Made by a program: the position numbers and the translations under genes | Notes under the pieces: generated by a model | The model's database searches: none | What the model was told of the DNA's origin: nothing | What the model saw: only the letters and a program-made list of their open reading frames with translations | Shown here: piece by piece, positions 35,801-50,800 of the stretch | How the letters are laid out: every line of letters begins with the position of its first letter | How positions within the stretch are numbered: position 1 is the first letter of the stretch | Source: Brachionus manjavacas | Taxonomy: Eukaryota > Rotifera > Eurotatoria > Ploima > Brachionidae | Length of the DNA: 64,000 nucleotides | Direction: 5' to 3' | Assembly (NCBI GenBank): GCA_019054805.1 | Contig: JAHQIY010000006.1 | Location: 620,001-684,000 of the forward strand

Positions 35801-38800
35801 TAGATAAAAATTTTAAGTCACCATTAATAATATCCACGCGTGCTTTTATATTAATCGAAGAATTAGACAGTTTCATTTTGATAAAATAGGTAAAGTACAA
35901 AGGATATGATTTTAGGACTGGAATCACATCATAATAATGGCCATGTTCAATAATAGAGTTTAGTAAAAATATTTTTTTTGAATTTTCATCCTCAAGTTTG
36001 GTTATAGACTTGTCATCTTGGTCAAGTGAATAGTCTGAATGGGCATAGGTCATTTTATCTAAATTGGCAATTGCCACTCTCCCATCGTCAATTATTTCGA
36101 TCACCAAAACTGTTCCTTTAGATACACGCACAGACTCAATCGAATAAATTTTTTTGTCTTGGTCCAGTTCAATTGTTTTTTCTAGCAAATAAATTACTGA
36201 AGTAAATTTTGAATTTTTGTCAAAATAGGCTGAACATGGTACCAAATTGCCACAGTCTGAAAAATTGGCCAACTTGATAAAACAAAAATTAAATTTGAAT
36301 TCTAATTTTTTGAGAGATTTTTTTTCTGAGCTGTCAGCCTTGGGTTCTTTTCAAGGTTCTGTGAAAATTGAAATTTCTAGATCTAAATTTAATTTTAAAA
36401 AATGAAGTGTTAATCGGTCTTTAATGCACAGGGGCACTAGCCATGTTGATTAACCTTGAAATTGAAAAATTAAAAAACTGAAGTCAAATTTTATAACTAA
36501 AAACCTTTTTTCATAGATCTTTAATTCTAAACCAGTATTTTCTTTAAAATATTTAGTGAAGACAATTAAGAAAGAATTTTCAACAGATATTTTCATCTTC
36601 CACTTGAAGATCCACTTTTCTAATTCGTCTAAGTATTTGTTTTTCTTATTTTAAAGATTTAATTTTTTCTTAAAAATCAGACTTTTTTTTTAAGTCACAA
36701 GTCTTAAGTCAAGCCAAGTCAATGACACAAAATTTTTAAAAAATTTTAAAAATCAGATTTATTTATTTGAGTCATGTCGAGTGTGTGACGAAAGATATTA
36801 AACTTAAAAAGGAATTTTTTTGTGATCAGAAAATTTTTAATTAAAAAATAAAGTTGTATTTAAAGTTTGTGGAAAATTTTTTTTAAGTCTAGATTTTAAC
36901 GCCCTTTTCACTCCTCTATTTGGCTCAGTTAAGATTGGTCCTACATAATTATTGACCCAAAATTTAAAAATTTTGAAAATTCCCTGATTTGGCTTTATTT
37001 CTTTCTCCAGCCAGAAAATCAGAAGATTTGGGTCTTATCGATTATGTGATCCTGAAGTCACTTAATTATGTGACTCCGCGACGATACTGGTTTGGTGACT
37101 CCAACAAACAAAAAATTAAAGATATATTTTTTTATGATTAAAAACTTATATGACTTAGACTTAAAAACAAATCTGTTAAAAATCTACAATGTAACCAAGT
37201 CGCCAGCAAAAAGAAGAGAGTATTCTATTGACTATTCACTATTTGTTTATCAATTTATTGAAATCAAAATTAATCTTGTGTCATTTTTTTCTTTGCTCGT
37301 TTACAAATCTTCAAAAAGTCAGAATTCTTATGAAAATTTTCGATTTGATGAGCTACATTTTAACACATCAAGAATATTTTTTTGAACCAAAATTTTAATT
37401 TCAAAATGTTAAGTTTATTTGAATATTTTTGAACTAAAACATAAAGGGAACAAGAAATAGTTCCAAACCTTTTATTCCTTTTTTTTCAGCAAAAAAAAAA
37501 AATCCGCCACAAGTTAAAGTCAAAATAATAAGAAAAAATTTACCTTTATTTTAATTTTTCCTTTTGAAAGTGCAAAAATTTCAAATCCAATTAAATTTGT
37601 ATCATACTTAAACTCATTATTAATTAGCAAAAAAGATTTATGATTTGAACTTGGCTGATTTTTATCTATTGAATTTGGAATGACAGGACCAAAATGATTT
37701 AAAAAATTGTTGCTTTTTGAATTTAAAATTGTATGTTCACAGTTTCCGAAATCCACAAGAGCTGAATTGACGCTAGTTTGGCTGAAAATAATCAGATAAC
37801 AATCCAGGTCCAAATCATTAATTGATCTGCACATGAATTCCATGCTTTTTTGGTTAGTCACCATGTAATTCTTAAAAATAGCGCCCATTGAAATGGAATA
37901 ATTGCCAATAAAGTCGTATTGAATCGTAAAGTTTGTGGCTCCATAGAAATAGCCTGGTTGTATTTTTACTCTAAATACGAACTTTCTATTATCCGAAAGA
38001 GCTTCTAGAATATTCTTTCTTATTTCTAAATCAGCTGTAATTGAATTTGTATGAACTAAAGCAATTGCGTCCCTGGAATCAACTTGGATAGAGAAAATGT
38101 AATTTCTGTATATTCTATATGGTTTTTCAAGCAATATTGTGTTAAGACCTTTTTTAGATTCGTAGTTCCATGAAGTTATAAGACTCCCTGTAAAGGTCAC
38201 ATTTTGAGAATAAGCCAAGGCGCAAGTTTCCATGCATTCATCAAACTTCCAAAGGTTTATTGTAAAAGTTTGATTTTCAAAAGAAAAAAAATCGAAGCCG
38301 ATTAGCTCTGTTTCAATTTTAATGTGTGTGTCTATTAGCAAGAAGTGGTCTCCATCATTATCGGACAATTTCAAGTATTCTGAATCATGATCAAAGTTGT
38401 TAAGACCAAAGCTATCAAAATAATTTCCTAAAGAAAATTAATTTATTTTTTATAATTAGAAATTTAAAAAATTGATTCAAAATTTTTTAGTTTATTTTTG
38501 TCTATAGTTTTAATTTTTTAAAAAAAGGAGATATTTTTGTTCAGTTTTTACCAAATTTTACAATATCTTTGAAACCGAAAATATTTTTGTAAATATAGAC
38601 AAAATGGATCGAGCTAGAACGAGACATATAAAAAGATAAAAACAATTCAGGATGCAAAATGGCATCCTTGGATGCTGAAAAAGCATTCGATAAAGTTTGG
38701 AGAGATGGACTGTTTTATAAATTGATTCCTAAAATGGATATTAATTATTGGTTTATTCTCAAAAAATATTATGATCTCTCTTCAGGTATTATCTTTTTTG

Positions 38801-41800
38801 ATGAAAATAAAAAAACAGAAAGTTTCAAAATTAAATGTGGAGTAAAACAAGGGGGAATTATTTCTCCTTTTCTATTTAATATCTTTATAAACGACTTAAT
38901 TGAAGAATGCATTTCTAAAGAAATAGGAGCTCTTTTTAACAGGCACAATGTATGTATAATTGTATATGCAGATGACATTCTTTTGTTGAGTCCAGTAGAC
39001 TCGCATTTACAAGAGCTGCTAGTTATATGTAATAAATATGGAAATAAATGGAAAATAAAATTTAACCCGTCTAAATCAATGATAATTGAATTTGGAAATA
39101 ATATTTTTAAAAATGAATTTTATCTAGGCAATACTCATTTAACAAAAGTAGATAAGATAGACTATCTCGGTATTGAGATTCCATCAAATCTAGACTTTGA
39201 GTCAAAATCTATAAATAAATTCTCTAAAGTGCATCAAGCTATTTTTTCCTTATCTAGGATTAAAAAAATGTAAAATTTCACCCTTTCTACAATCTTTCAT
39301 TTATAAAACGTATTGCTTGTCCCAATTTACATATGGACTCGGAACTACAACTTTAGGAAAAAAAACAAAAGAGGCCCTAAATACCTCACAGAATAATCTA
39401 CTAAGACATATAATAGGATTAAAAGGTAGGTGCCATATGAAAGACGTGTTAAATGTTTACAAATTTTTAACATTGATGAACTTTACATTCAATCAAAACT
39501 CTCTTTTCTAGGAACCTTGAAATTTAATAAGCTTTCATACGATATATTTCACGAGTTAACTAAAACATCTAGAGACATCGGATCTAGACTAAAAACATTT
39601 GATCATGATATAGTAACATTAGAAAATTTTTTTAAATTGGACATAATTAACATATATAATAATTCTGGAGTCCTAAAAAGGGATCTTAAATTACAATTTA
39701 AACTAAAAGATGGACTAACTGACTCTATTAATTTATGTTTAAACAATATAAATAATAGAAAATATTTTCTTCTTCTTCAAGAATTAACTAAATCATTTTG
39801 ATTTTAAATGTTTAAAATTTATGTTTTTTTTTACATGTATTTTTATCTGTATTTTATCTTTTTTTTTGTATATTTAAGTCTTTTTCTTTTCTTTTTCTTT
39901 AATTTTTCAAATTTAAAATTTTTACATCTACTTCTCCTAAAAGGAGGTTAATTCAATTTAAATAAATAAATAAATAAAAAGATAAAAAAACATATAGCAA
40001 AATAATAATTTTAAAAAACATAAATCAAAATCAAAAATTTCTTAATTTGTTAAATTTAATTTCAGAAACTATAATATAGATGTTTAATTTTTGGATTATC
40101 TGAATTTCTAAACTGTTGAACCGACTTTTATTTTTTTATTTTTATAGGAAGTTTTCTGATTATAAATAAAGAGTTAAATACCCAAGGTAAACGTTCATAA
40201 AAGAGAAAAAACTTTTTAGAGAATTTTTATTTTAGAGAAAAAAAATAGAGATAATTAAGTGTCAATATTATAGAGAATAAATTTAAAAGAGAATAAAAAA
40301 TATAATAGAGAAAGTAAATTAGAGAATTTTTTTTATAGAAAAAAATAGCGTCAAAAATTAATCATTAACAAATTAGGAAAGCCACGAATAAATAAATCTA
40401 AATTGTTTTTATTATAATCCAAAACTTGTCGTTTTATCTTTTTTTCTTTTTTTTTAGCTTTTAATGTCATTGACTTTAATAGATTACCAGCAAACAACAA
40501 CAACGAAGTCGATTTATTATGGGTGAATTAAAATAATTAATCTAGCTTGAATTTATTAGAATTTATAAATTTAAACTATTGATTTACAATTTATCAATTT
40601 TTAATTGTCTTTTTATTATATTTTAACTAATTTTAATTTTTCTTATAATTTTTCTTTACATTTTTATTTTATTTTATTTTTTTTTAATTTTTCAATCAGA
40701 AGGAGCTTTAGCTCGGCACAGATAAAACAAATAAATAAAATAATAATGAAATTGAAATTGAAACTTTGATTATTTTTCTCTATTTTAATTTTCTCTCTTT
40801 TGTATATTCTCTATGATGATTTTTATCTATTATAATTTTTCTCTATTGTGATATTTCATCTTACCGAATTACCTCGTTCATTTAAACAAGCTAAGACATG
40901 CAAACTGAAACATCATATTAAAAATTTTTTAGCATTGGTGAGATATACTTTAGTTCATTTTCAAAAATCTGCTAGTTTAGCTTAAGGTGCATCATAATTG
41001 AACGAGGAAATACGGTATAATTTTAAGACCCAGTCTAATTATCGCCTTATTTTAATTAATTTTATGTTTTCTCTCTTTTTGATTTTTTAAATTTATATTT
41101 TTTTGCAATGTAAAATGCAACGCTTTAGTGAAAAAGAAAAAAGGTTATTATTGTCCGAATGGCTGCACAAAAAAAATGATTTCAAATAAATTACTTTTTT
41201 TATTTATTAATTAAATTTTTTGGTAAATGTTAAGAAAAAAATTTCGGTTAATCTTTTTTTTCTGGAAACATATATTTTGTTTATTTTTTTATAAAATTTA
41301 TTGGGAATTTACAAAATTAGTTATATCAAAATATTATAAGCATATTTTTTTCTCTCATTACATCAGCAAAATTTGTTAAATAAATTTTTAATTTTTTCTA
41401 TTTTTATGTTTTTTTCTATCTCACCTGATAATGGGGTAATTCAAATTAAAAAATTTAACATTTTGTAGAGGTATTTATCTTTTTTTGCTATTTTTAGATT
41501 AAATTAGATATTATAATGAGAGATAATTATTTCAAAATTAATGAAAATTTTGATCCTGAAAAAAGAACCAACATCATCACCATAAAAATATAAAAAAAAA
41601 TTCTAGTTAAAGGTTTGAAGAGGTTTGAAAAAATTGAAGATTTGAAATAGATTGATTTTTTGGCTTTTAAAAGCCCTGAATGCTAAGATTTAGGTATCGA
41701 AATGCTTACTGGTAGATGTTAAAAAGCAAAAGAGCATATTGGTACATTTATTGAAGAATAGATATTTTCCGCTTTTAATAGATAAAAAATAAAAAAGTCT

Positions 41801-44800
41801 TATAATATTTATTTTTGTTATACTTATTGTTGACGGACCCTTATCTAGTCCTGTTCTGGGTCCTCTTTTAGTCATAGCTAATAATATCAAAAGACTGATT
41901 TAGAATTAACGTGAAAAAATTTTTACATTTTTTGATATTTTCAAATCTTTTATCATTTTAACAATTTATAATCTTCTAAGATAATACATTGTTCATTTTA
42001 TAATTCAAAAATGATTCAAACCTTATCAATAGAAAGCATTTTAGAGGGTACAACTGACCAAAAATTAGACGATGTAGATCAAGCCTTGTCCGATGAACTT
42101 AAAGCTCTGTACATAATTAGGATGCCAGGTAAAGCAATCACTTACGATCTACACAAGTCATTTGAAAACTTAAATGAAATGGTCAAAGAAATCAGGAAAG
42201 GAAGAATAAAAGAAAGTTGATGGAATCTAGATATTCTAACTACCAGTTCAGCTGTAATTATAAAAGATTCGAAAACAAGAATTTAAAAAAATTTTCTTTT
42301 TTTTTTTTTGATACTTTTTTTTATTAAATTTATGATTATTGTAATCAAAATATTGTCTAATAAAAAAATATTGGTAAAATAACTGGATTCGTGGAAAAAA
42401 CTGAATCTGTGATTGAAATTTTAATTAATGGTTGTTTTATTAAATTAGTGGTCTAATTTACTATTTTTGTGATTACAGTTTACAATGGTCCAATTCTAAC
42501 GACCAAAAAATGACTTAAATTTTTGACTTGCGCTCAGGTCTGAAATAGACCCAAAGCAAGCGAAAAGCTGGTCATTACTTTCAGTATGATTAATGAAGAA
42601 ATTAAAAAAATTAATGCTTTTTTCTCTTAAAAAATCAAAAAAATTAAAAAATTGCTATTTAAATGTTTGTTTTTTATCTTTAATTCTGTTTTTTTATATT
42701 TTTCTATGTTTAGTTCTACCTGTCTCAAAAAAATCTATGATTATTTTAAAGTGAATAGATTTAGTTACCTGATGAATTGATAAATTGAGACTGACAATCT
42801 CCTTTATTCAATAGGAACAAATCGTTCTCTTTTTGTGATATAAAAAAGCCAGTACATTCAAGCGAATTGTTCACAGTCTCATTTGAATTATGGCAAGCAA
42901 AATTTCCAAATTTATCTGAATTAGAAATAATTATAGAAAATAACAAAGTTAAAAATTCTTCAAATTTTACTATTTGAAATATTAAATTTTCTTTCTAATT
43001 TCAAATCGGAATCGTCATATTCTACCATTAAACTAAACTCACGCATATTTAAATCAGCGTCCATTGAATATACTTGAGAAAAGTCTATATAATTAAAGTA
43101 ATATTGGTGACCAATTTCACAACTAAAATAAAATCTCCAATTTTGATTCACATTCAAACTAATCAATTCACTCTGATTAACAAAATAGTCAGAATATAAA
43201 AAATTATTTGATGAATCAATACACAATAAATTTTCTTCATAAGTCTCGATTAAAATCACGCTTCCCCTCTTTATTTCAATCGAATAATCCAAATTCAACC
43301 TATTATAACCAGTTTCCAAATCAAAGCCAAATGTATACACTTGTTGGTAAGGTGGCAAAACTTTAGAATTTAAAATTAAATTAGATGATGAATCATTCCA
43401 AGGTTTAAGATCAAAATCGACTATTGTGATGTTGAGAGATCCATTTTTGGTCGTGTAAAGCTCAAAACCATTCAGATAGGAGTCAAATTTGAATTCAGTG
43501 TTTGGCAAAATAAATTTTCCGCTATAATCAGAACTTAGAATTGAAAATGTTGAAATATCAGATAATTTAGTTCCGTAGTGTGAAACAGTTTTATCTTAAA
43601 AAAAAATTTTTTTGATTTTTCCACAAATTTGGGTTAATCAAAAATTTTCATTTATTTTTGATATTTAATTATTTTTTATTTTATTTAAAATATAGTTTGA
43701 GATGGAATCCCAGGTTGTTTTGAATGGAACTTAGTCCTTCCTTTCTACCCCTTGCTTGAATTAACATATTTAAAAAAAAGTTCATGTTAAATATTTGATA
43801 AATTTAGTTTTTACAATGCAAAGTCTAATTTGTGACTTTAAATTCGTAGAATACGACCCTTGAAACTAAAATTTAAATTTTTTTTTTGGGAGGCTCAAAA
43901 AGATTTTAGATTTTAGAGATTTTAGATTTGATTTTCACGAGCTTGGCATTGTGTATGCAATCGATACAAAATTTGTACTTGGTGACATTTGTAAAGGATA
44001 TATGGTTATCTTTTTCAATTTTGTTCTCAGAAAAAAGGTTTTATATACCTAATAAAAATATTTATTTTTAATAAAACTGACTTATAAAAAATACTCATTT
44101 TCTATCAAATATTGATTAGGCTCTGGATGAGCAGCAATCAATCACATCACCTGTTTTAGTGTGGCTTGTCAGCAAACTCGCTGGCTAGCCAGCTACAGCC
44201 AAAATTACTATTATTATTATTTTTTAATTCTATTACATATTTGGAATTTAATATTTGAATTTCGAATTTAAATTTAAATATTGAATGCTAGATTTCAATA
44301 CTTTTGAAATACAAAAATTAATTGATATATTTAAATTTAAAAATCCATTTTATCAATGGGTTGAAAAATTATTAAAATTTGTAAAATCAAGCTCGCATTG
44401 TGCTTGGTTTTAACTTTTAATTTAACATTATTTTTACATTTTGTGTCAATAAATTATTTTATTACAACACTATGTGTCTAGCCTGAATAAAGTCCAAAAA
44501 TTCCTAAAAAAAATATCTGTACCTTAGTGCACTAATTTTTGAATTCTAACAGATTCCTAAATTAAATTAAAATCTTAATTATATTTTTGAATAAATTTCA
44601 ATTATTCAAAATAATTGAAAAAGACAGAGACCGAGATAGAAAAGATAAAAAAGAAAGATCAAATAAGACAAATAGTAGTAAGGGGTAGGCTACAAGTCGC
44701 GAATTGCATGCAGGATAATGCAAAACGCGATGGGTGACGACACCCTGTGTGGTAGCCACTTGCCGTAATTAAGATGCTGCTTTGTCAAGCTTGCTTTTGA

Positions 44801-47800
44801 AGTCGTTGGTACTTTTGGCGGTGATGATGGAGTCGTAAAGATCCTTCCAGTCATTGACAATTCAAAAAAAGTTATGTCGTTGATTACAGTTCTTCACCGA
44901 TTCTCGTCTCAATCTCGCTCTTCTATTGCCTCTTGGCGCAAAAATGGAAGTCGGTGCGGCAAATTCAACATGCTCTATTCCTTTTGCAATTTTAAACTGC
45001 TGTATCAAATCGCCCCTCAATCGCCTCTCCTTTAGATTGGTCAAACCCAGCTTTTTGCGAATATGCCTTATTTTGACAAACATGTTTTGACAAGTAATAT
45101 TTTGACAAGTTTATTTCGACAAATTATATTTCGACAAATTATTATTTCGACAAAAAAAACATAATCTTGTATTAATTTATTTCGACATGCTTATTTTCGA
45201 CAATACTTATTTCGACAACACTTTAATTATAATTGTTGAAATGAACGAAATTGTCTCTCAATTAGAAAATTTAAATTTGAACCTAATTGTTTCGTCGCGT
45301 AAAAAGAAAGACGGATCAGAAAGTTATATTTTAATCGATGATGATTATTTTGAATATAAAACTGCCAATACATCAAATAGATTTTTCAAGTGAAAATTTA
45401 ATTCGTCGACACTTAAAAATGCTAGCGTGCCTTGCTTTTGTGTCTGTTGATTTCGTTGTTGCTGCATTTGTTGAACTCCAAAGTTGCATATCTAATGATT
45501 TGAAAAATTTTTTTACATATTTTGAAGATAATTACATCGGTGGCAAAAAAAGAACCAAAGTACCTAGTCGTAAAACTCCAAGATTTGGCTTGGAACTGTG
45601 GAACTGCTTTGAGAGAACTAGATTAGGCCTTCCGAGAACTAACAATAATTTAGAAGGTTGGCATAATGCGTTGCAATCAACAATTAAATCACATCCGCAT
45701 TTGTTATCTTTGATAGATAGTTTAAAGCTTGAACAGTCTCATACTGAAAATATTTATATTAAGTTGAGCACTGGTGAGATTAACAAAAGAAAAACAAAAT
45801 ATGTTTTATTGGAAGAACATATTACAAATATAATTACCGACTTCAATAGTGAGAAAATAATGGAATTTTTATACAATTTATCTTTATTAATTGAATATTA
45901 ATTTTTTTTTACTAAAAATATTTTTTGTCTAACTAAATCTTGTCTAATTTTTTTTTGTCGAAATAAAACTTGTCTAATTTATTTTTTTTTGTCTAATTAA
46001 TTTATGTTGAAATAAAACTTGTCATAATAAACACTTGTCGAAATTGATTTAGTCGAAATATGTTTGTCCAATTAATACTTGTCAAAACATGTTTGTCGAA
46101 ATAATCGGATACCGCTTTTTGCAACGTTCAACAAAGTTTAGGTCTCAAGTAATTATATAATCAATTTATATTATTAAAAATTGTTACTAAAGAACATTTT
46201 TTCCTAACTAAGCTTAATAATCATATTAAAAAGTAAAAAAAAACGTATTTTCAAAATAAAAAATATAAAGGATAAAAAAAGGACAATTTTTATCAATTAT
46301 ATTACTAAATACAATTAAATACAATTTTTAATTTTAAATATGACCCTTAAAACTTCAAGAATGATGAAAAATGATGAGGAAAATGATGATGAAGAATGAT
46401 GAATTGTTTCGGTTACATTTTATAATTAATTTTAAAAATACAGAAAAAATGAAAAATTTTTTGATTCACTCCGATAAAATTTTGTTAAAGTTCGTTTCAA
46501 TTCAATCATTTCAATCGTTTTTTTTCTATCAACTTTTTTCCTGATCTTACCTTTCTTTTTGGATTTTTTGTAAAAAATTTGTTTAATGTCTCTATGTATT
46601 TTTTTTGTGAGAATTTTTTTGTCACTCCTTGACTTAATAACCAAATTAAAATGATATAATTTTTTAACTGACGAGTCAGCAACCAGAGAAGAAGTGCTTT
46701 AAATTTGACTCACTGAAATGTCTTTTGTTAACAATTATCTTTTTTATGCTTGCTTGTGTTGTAAAATTATATTGTTAATTTCCTGGTAAGAAGATTAATA
46801 GAAATTTTGAAAAATTTTGAAATTTTGAAAGAATTTTATTTTATTTTTTTCTATTTCAAATAATGAGTTAAAGGTAATGCAAAAAAGAAATGAGAAAAAA
46901 GCTAAATTGAAACGAACTTGTCTAAAATTTTAGATTTAAATTCTTTTAAAAATACTTGAAAATATTTTTTGGGTATTATTTTCAATTGTTAAATGGTCCA
47001 TGTAATTTATTGAAGCAGCCATAATGGTACAATTTATTTGGTTATTGAGTGTTCGATTACTATTTCTGCAAAAAACATCCAAATGTTGCTCTAAATTTAA
47101 AAATTAAATTTTTCCAAGTAATTTTATTAAAATTTACTTCTAGAAATATTAAAGTTTCTAGTTATGAGAGAATCATCAATTTTCGCTTTAACACTAAAAT
47201 TAAATTTTTTATTAAATGGTATCACAAACGCTTTTGAATAAAAATAATATGAAGAATCGACCAAGACATTAAAGTAAAAATTAAAACCAAGTTTGGCTAA
47301 TTTGGAATCAGATAAAAAAAAGTAAGTATATTTTAAATTTGCTGAATTTTTTGTTGCAATCTGGTTCATTTTTGTTGTGTTTATGAAAACCATTTGCCCT
47401 TTTTTTACCGGATAATAATCTTCAGGATCAAATAAGATTTTATTATGTCCATAAGTAGCATTTATGCAAAAACTTTTGTTTATTTTGAAATTTAAAATTG
47501 ATTCCGTATTATTAAATAAAAGACTGGAACATGTGTCTATTGTTCCGCATGAATCGAAAAAAATAATCTTTTGAAAAAAAGTATAAAAAAAATTTATCTA
47601 TTAAAGTTTTCACCCATCTACTTGAAAATGAATAATGCCTTCATCTAAAGCAAATAGCTCAAATCCAGTTATTTTAGTATCAAACATGAATTCAGTGTTA
47701 GTGGGAACAAACATTCCAACTAAGTTAGTTGGCCAAGCGCTGTTTTTATCCAATGATCTGTCAAAATCTCCGTAATATGATTTAAGTTTGGCTAAGGAAA

Positions 47801-50800
47801 TAAATTTTATATATTTTTAGAGCTGATTGAGTATTAAATACCTTTTGTTAAGCTTAATTGCTCAGTTATTCCAATAATTTCGAATTTGTCAGTGGTGCTC
47901 TGAGAGAAAACTTCTGCAGTACAGTTGATCACATAATTTAGTGGATATTTTTGGTTTTTGCATAAAATATCGATAGCTTGATCTAAAAATTTAAAATAAA
48001 TTTAAATTTTGGCAATTAATTATTTAAATCTTATAAAAATATTTTTAAAAATAAATAATTTGACTTCAAAATTTTGAATTCAGTTCAAAATTTGGATGAT
48101 TTAAATTTTGAGCTTGCTAAATATTTGATATATCTTTCTGAGTAGAATGAAACTTATTGAAGTCCATTATAAATCAAAAATTAGAAATTGAAGGCATCTT
48201 GAAATTGATGATCAATTCAAAGCGTTTATCTTTAGATGTTAAAGTTAATCTTCGCATAAATCCAAATAATTTTAATGTAACATGGTTTTCATGTTATGAA
48301 GATTTAAAAATTTAAAAAAAAAAAATTCATTCCATAAATCATAAATCAATTTTTAAATTTAAATATATTAACTAATTTTTTGTTAAGTCAATTTTGAAAT
48401 TTTTTATTTTAAAAATTTTGGTGGAAAGTATCGATCTTTTCATTTATTACTTATTAAGAATTAGATATTTGAAGTATTGTGAAGTTCCTTTCAACTCTGC
48501 AATTTACTGCACTCTTCAATTACTTTGCAGAGTTTTTGCAGACTAATATTTTTGGATTAAGCAAAGTTGCTTAACCATTAAGCGTTACACATAACTAAAT
48601 TATTTATTTTTTTTAAAAAGTTATTCAAGTTTTTCTGAATTGAAACGATCGTATTGAAATGAACTTAACAACCCCAATATTTGAATTTCATTTTTAAATT
48701 TAATTTTGAATGCTTGATTCAAATGCTTTTAAAATAAAAAAATTCAAATTAATCTTAAAGACATATTTAAATTTTAGAATCGACTTATAAATGGGATGAG
48801 AAAATTTTTTTTTAATTTTTTTTTAAATCTTCATAACATGAAAAGCATGTTACATTTAAATTATTTGAATTATGCGAGAATTAATTTTAAAAGTAAAGAT
48901 AAGCTCTTTAAATAAAAAAGTTATTTTATGTAATGCCCAGTTGATCTTATTTAAAGTTAAGAATAGGTTAACAGCTCAAGTATGGCAAATTTACATATCT
49001 AAGCAAAAAACTCATTAAAATTAATTATTGAAAAAATTCCTTATTCAGTTTGGACAATATTGTTTGTATTTAAAAATTTATCTAAAATTATTGAATAATT
49101 AAAAAAGCGCTCTAAAAGGGACAACTGAAGGTGTCAAATAAGGAAGTGTTTTATGGTAACTTGAAGCTCATGATCAAAACTAAATAGATTAAAATCTTTA
49201 AAAAAATGATGAAAAAAGCTTTTTTTAAATACTTTTTAATTAAACACAAAATGTTTATTATTTTAATCAATTAAAAAATAAACTTTTTTTTCCAATTGAT
49301 CTTTAATTGTTTTTTACAAAAATATTTTCTATTTTTAAAATATTTTTTCAAAAATTTTAAAGACAAATTTAAAATCCATATTCAAATTATGGCTTCAAAT
49401 GTTATTTCAATACTAATTAAAATATATTACAGCGAAACAAAGTTAAATTTTAAAATTTAAAAATATTGATTTAGGTTTTAATTTACTTCAGAAAAAATTC
49501 ATAAAAATTTCTTCCCAATTAAAAATTAAACAGAAAGTGTTTAATAAAGTTTAAAAATTTAGTTTATAAAAAATTGATAAAAAAACTTTTTTTAAACCAA
49601 AAACTAAAAATTTTGGTTTGAAATTTACAATTGATCATAAACTTCAATTTGCCGTGTTTTATCTCAATATCTTTTCAGTTACTTCATTAATGACCTCTTA
49701 AATGACTGTAATGAATTAAACTCCGGTACAAGTAGCCTCTCTTAATCTCTCACAAAACAAGCTAATCAGAAAAATGTTTAACCTTGGACCAGCATGTTAC
49801 ATGTCAAAGTATTGAAGATGTTGAATTTTATCTCTTCTCAGAGCTTTCTTTTGTCATACCCTTGGTATAACTTCTTTATATAAATCAAAGTTGTTTTTAA
49901 GTCACAAGTCTTAAGTCAAGTTTTTTTTTTTTTTTAAGTCAAAGTAATGACTTGACTTTAAATTTTTTTTTTTAAGTCAAAGTCATGACTTGACTTTAAA
50001 TTTTTTTTTTTAAGTCAAAGTCATGACTTGACTTTAAATTTTTTTTTTTTAAGTCAAAGTCATGGCTTAAATTTTTTTTTTAGAAAAAGGCTAAGTAAAG
50101 CCAGTCAGCTTGACGGTCAAAATTTTGGACCGTTTAAAAAATCGATAAAAAAAAAGCGGGCAGTCAAAGATACGGTCAACATTGTGGCGGGCGGTCATTT
50201 ATCCGTTCAGCTTGGCGGCCAGAGTTTTGGACTGCCGCGCTGAAAAAAAGAGGTTAAAATATCATTATATAATATAATTAAATATGTTTATTAATTAAAA
50301 AAATAAAACCCATATTTTAATAAGAAAAAAATAAAAAAATATCAACGGTAATTGACTTGACTTAAAAAAAAAAAAAATTTAAGTCATGACTTTGACTTAA
50401 ATTTTTGTGACTTAGACTTAAAACTGTGACTTAAAAACAAGTCTGATATAAATATAATATCTTGAAAACAAAGTAACTTTATAATATTTTAAAAGATGTC
50501 GGTTTTAAATATTGAAAGTTGATTGTTCAAACTCTTTTTATTTGTTTAATCTTTTGTTATAAATAAATAAACAAGCCATCTACCAAGAGCAGAAGCATAT
50601 TTTACTTGGACTCAATATTCTAAAATATTCTTTTATTTATACTTGCTTGTGTCACTCATTTGTTGGCGTGCCACTATCATTAACTCGATCAGATTTAACC
50701 ATCTTTCATCTCTTATCTTGCATTCGATGTGCGAGGAAACTACTTAAAAGAATTAATTTTCAACTGATCTTGCTCTACAACTGATCTTACTCAAATATTT

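Noticed and set aside
41690-41890. RT fragment suggested by SPVLGPLLVIANNI
   Set aside because: The match is short and the neighbouring RT motifs are absent.
45059-46113. A target duplication around the MULE element (GAATATGCC / TCGGATACC)
   Set aside because: Only a loose resemblance; not accepted as a true duplication.
46432-46644. Lys-rich minus-strand ORF as a coding exon of the polycystin gene
   Set aside because: Composition is that of T-rich DNA read in reverse, and no splice sites fit the frame.
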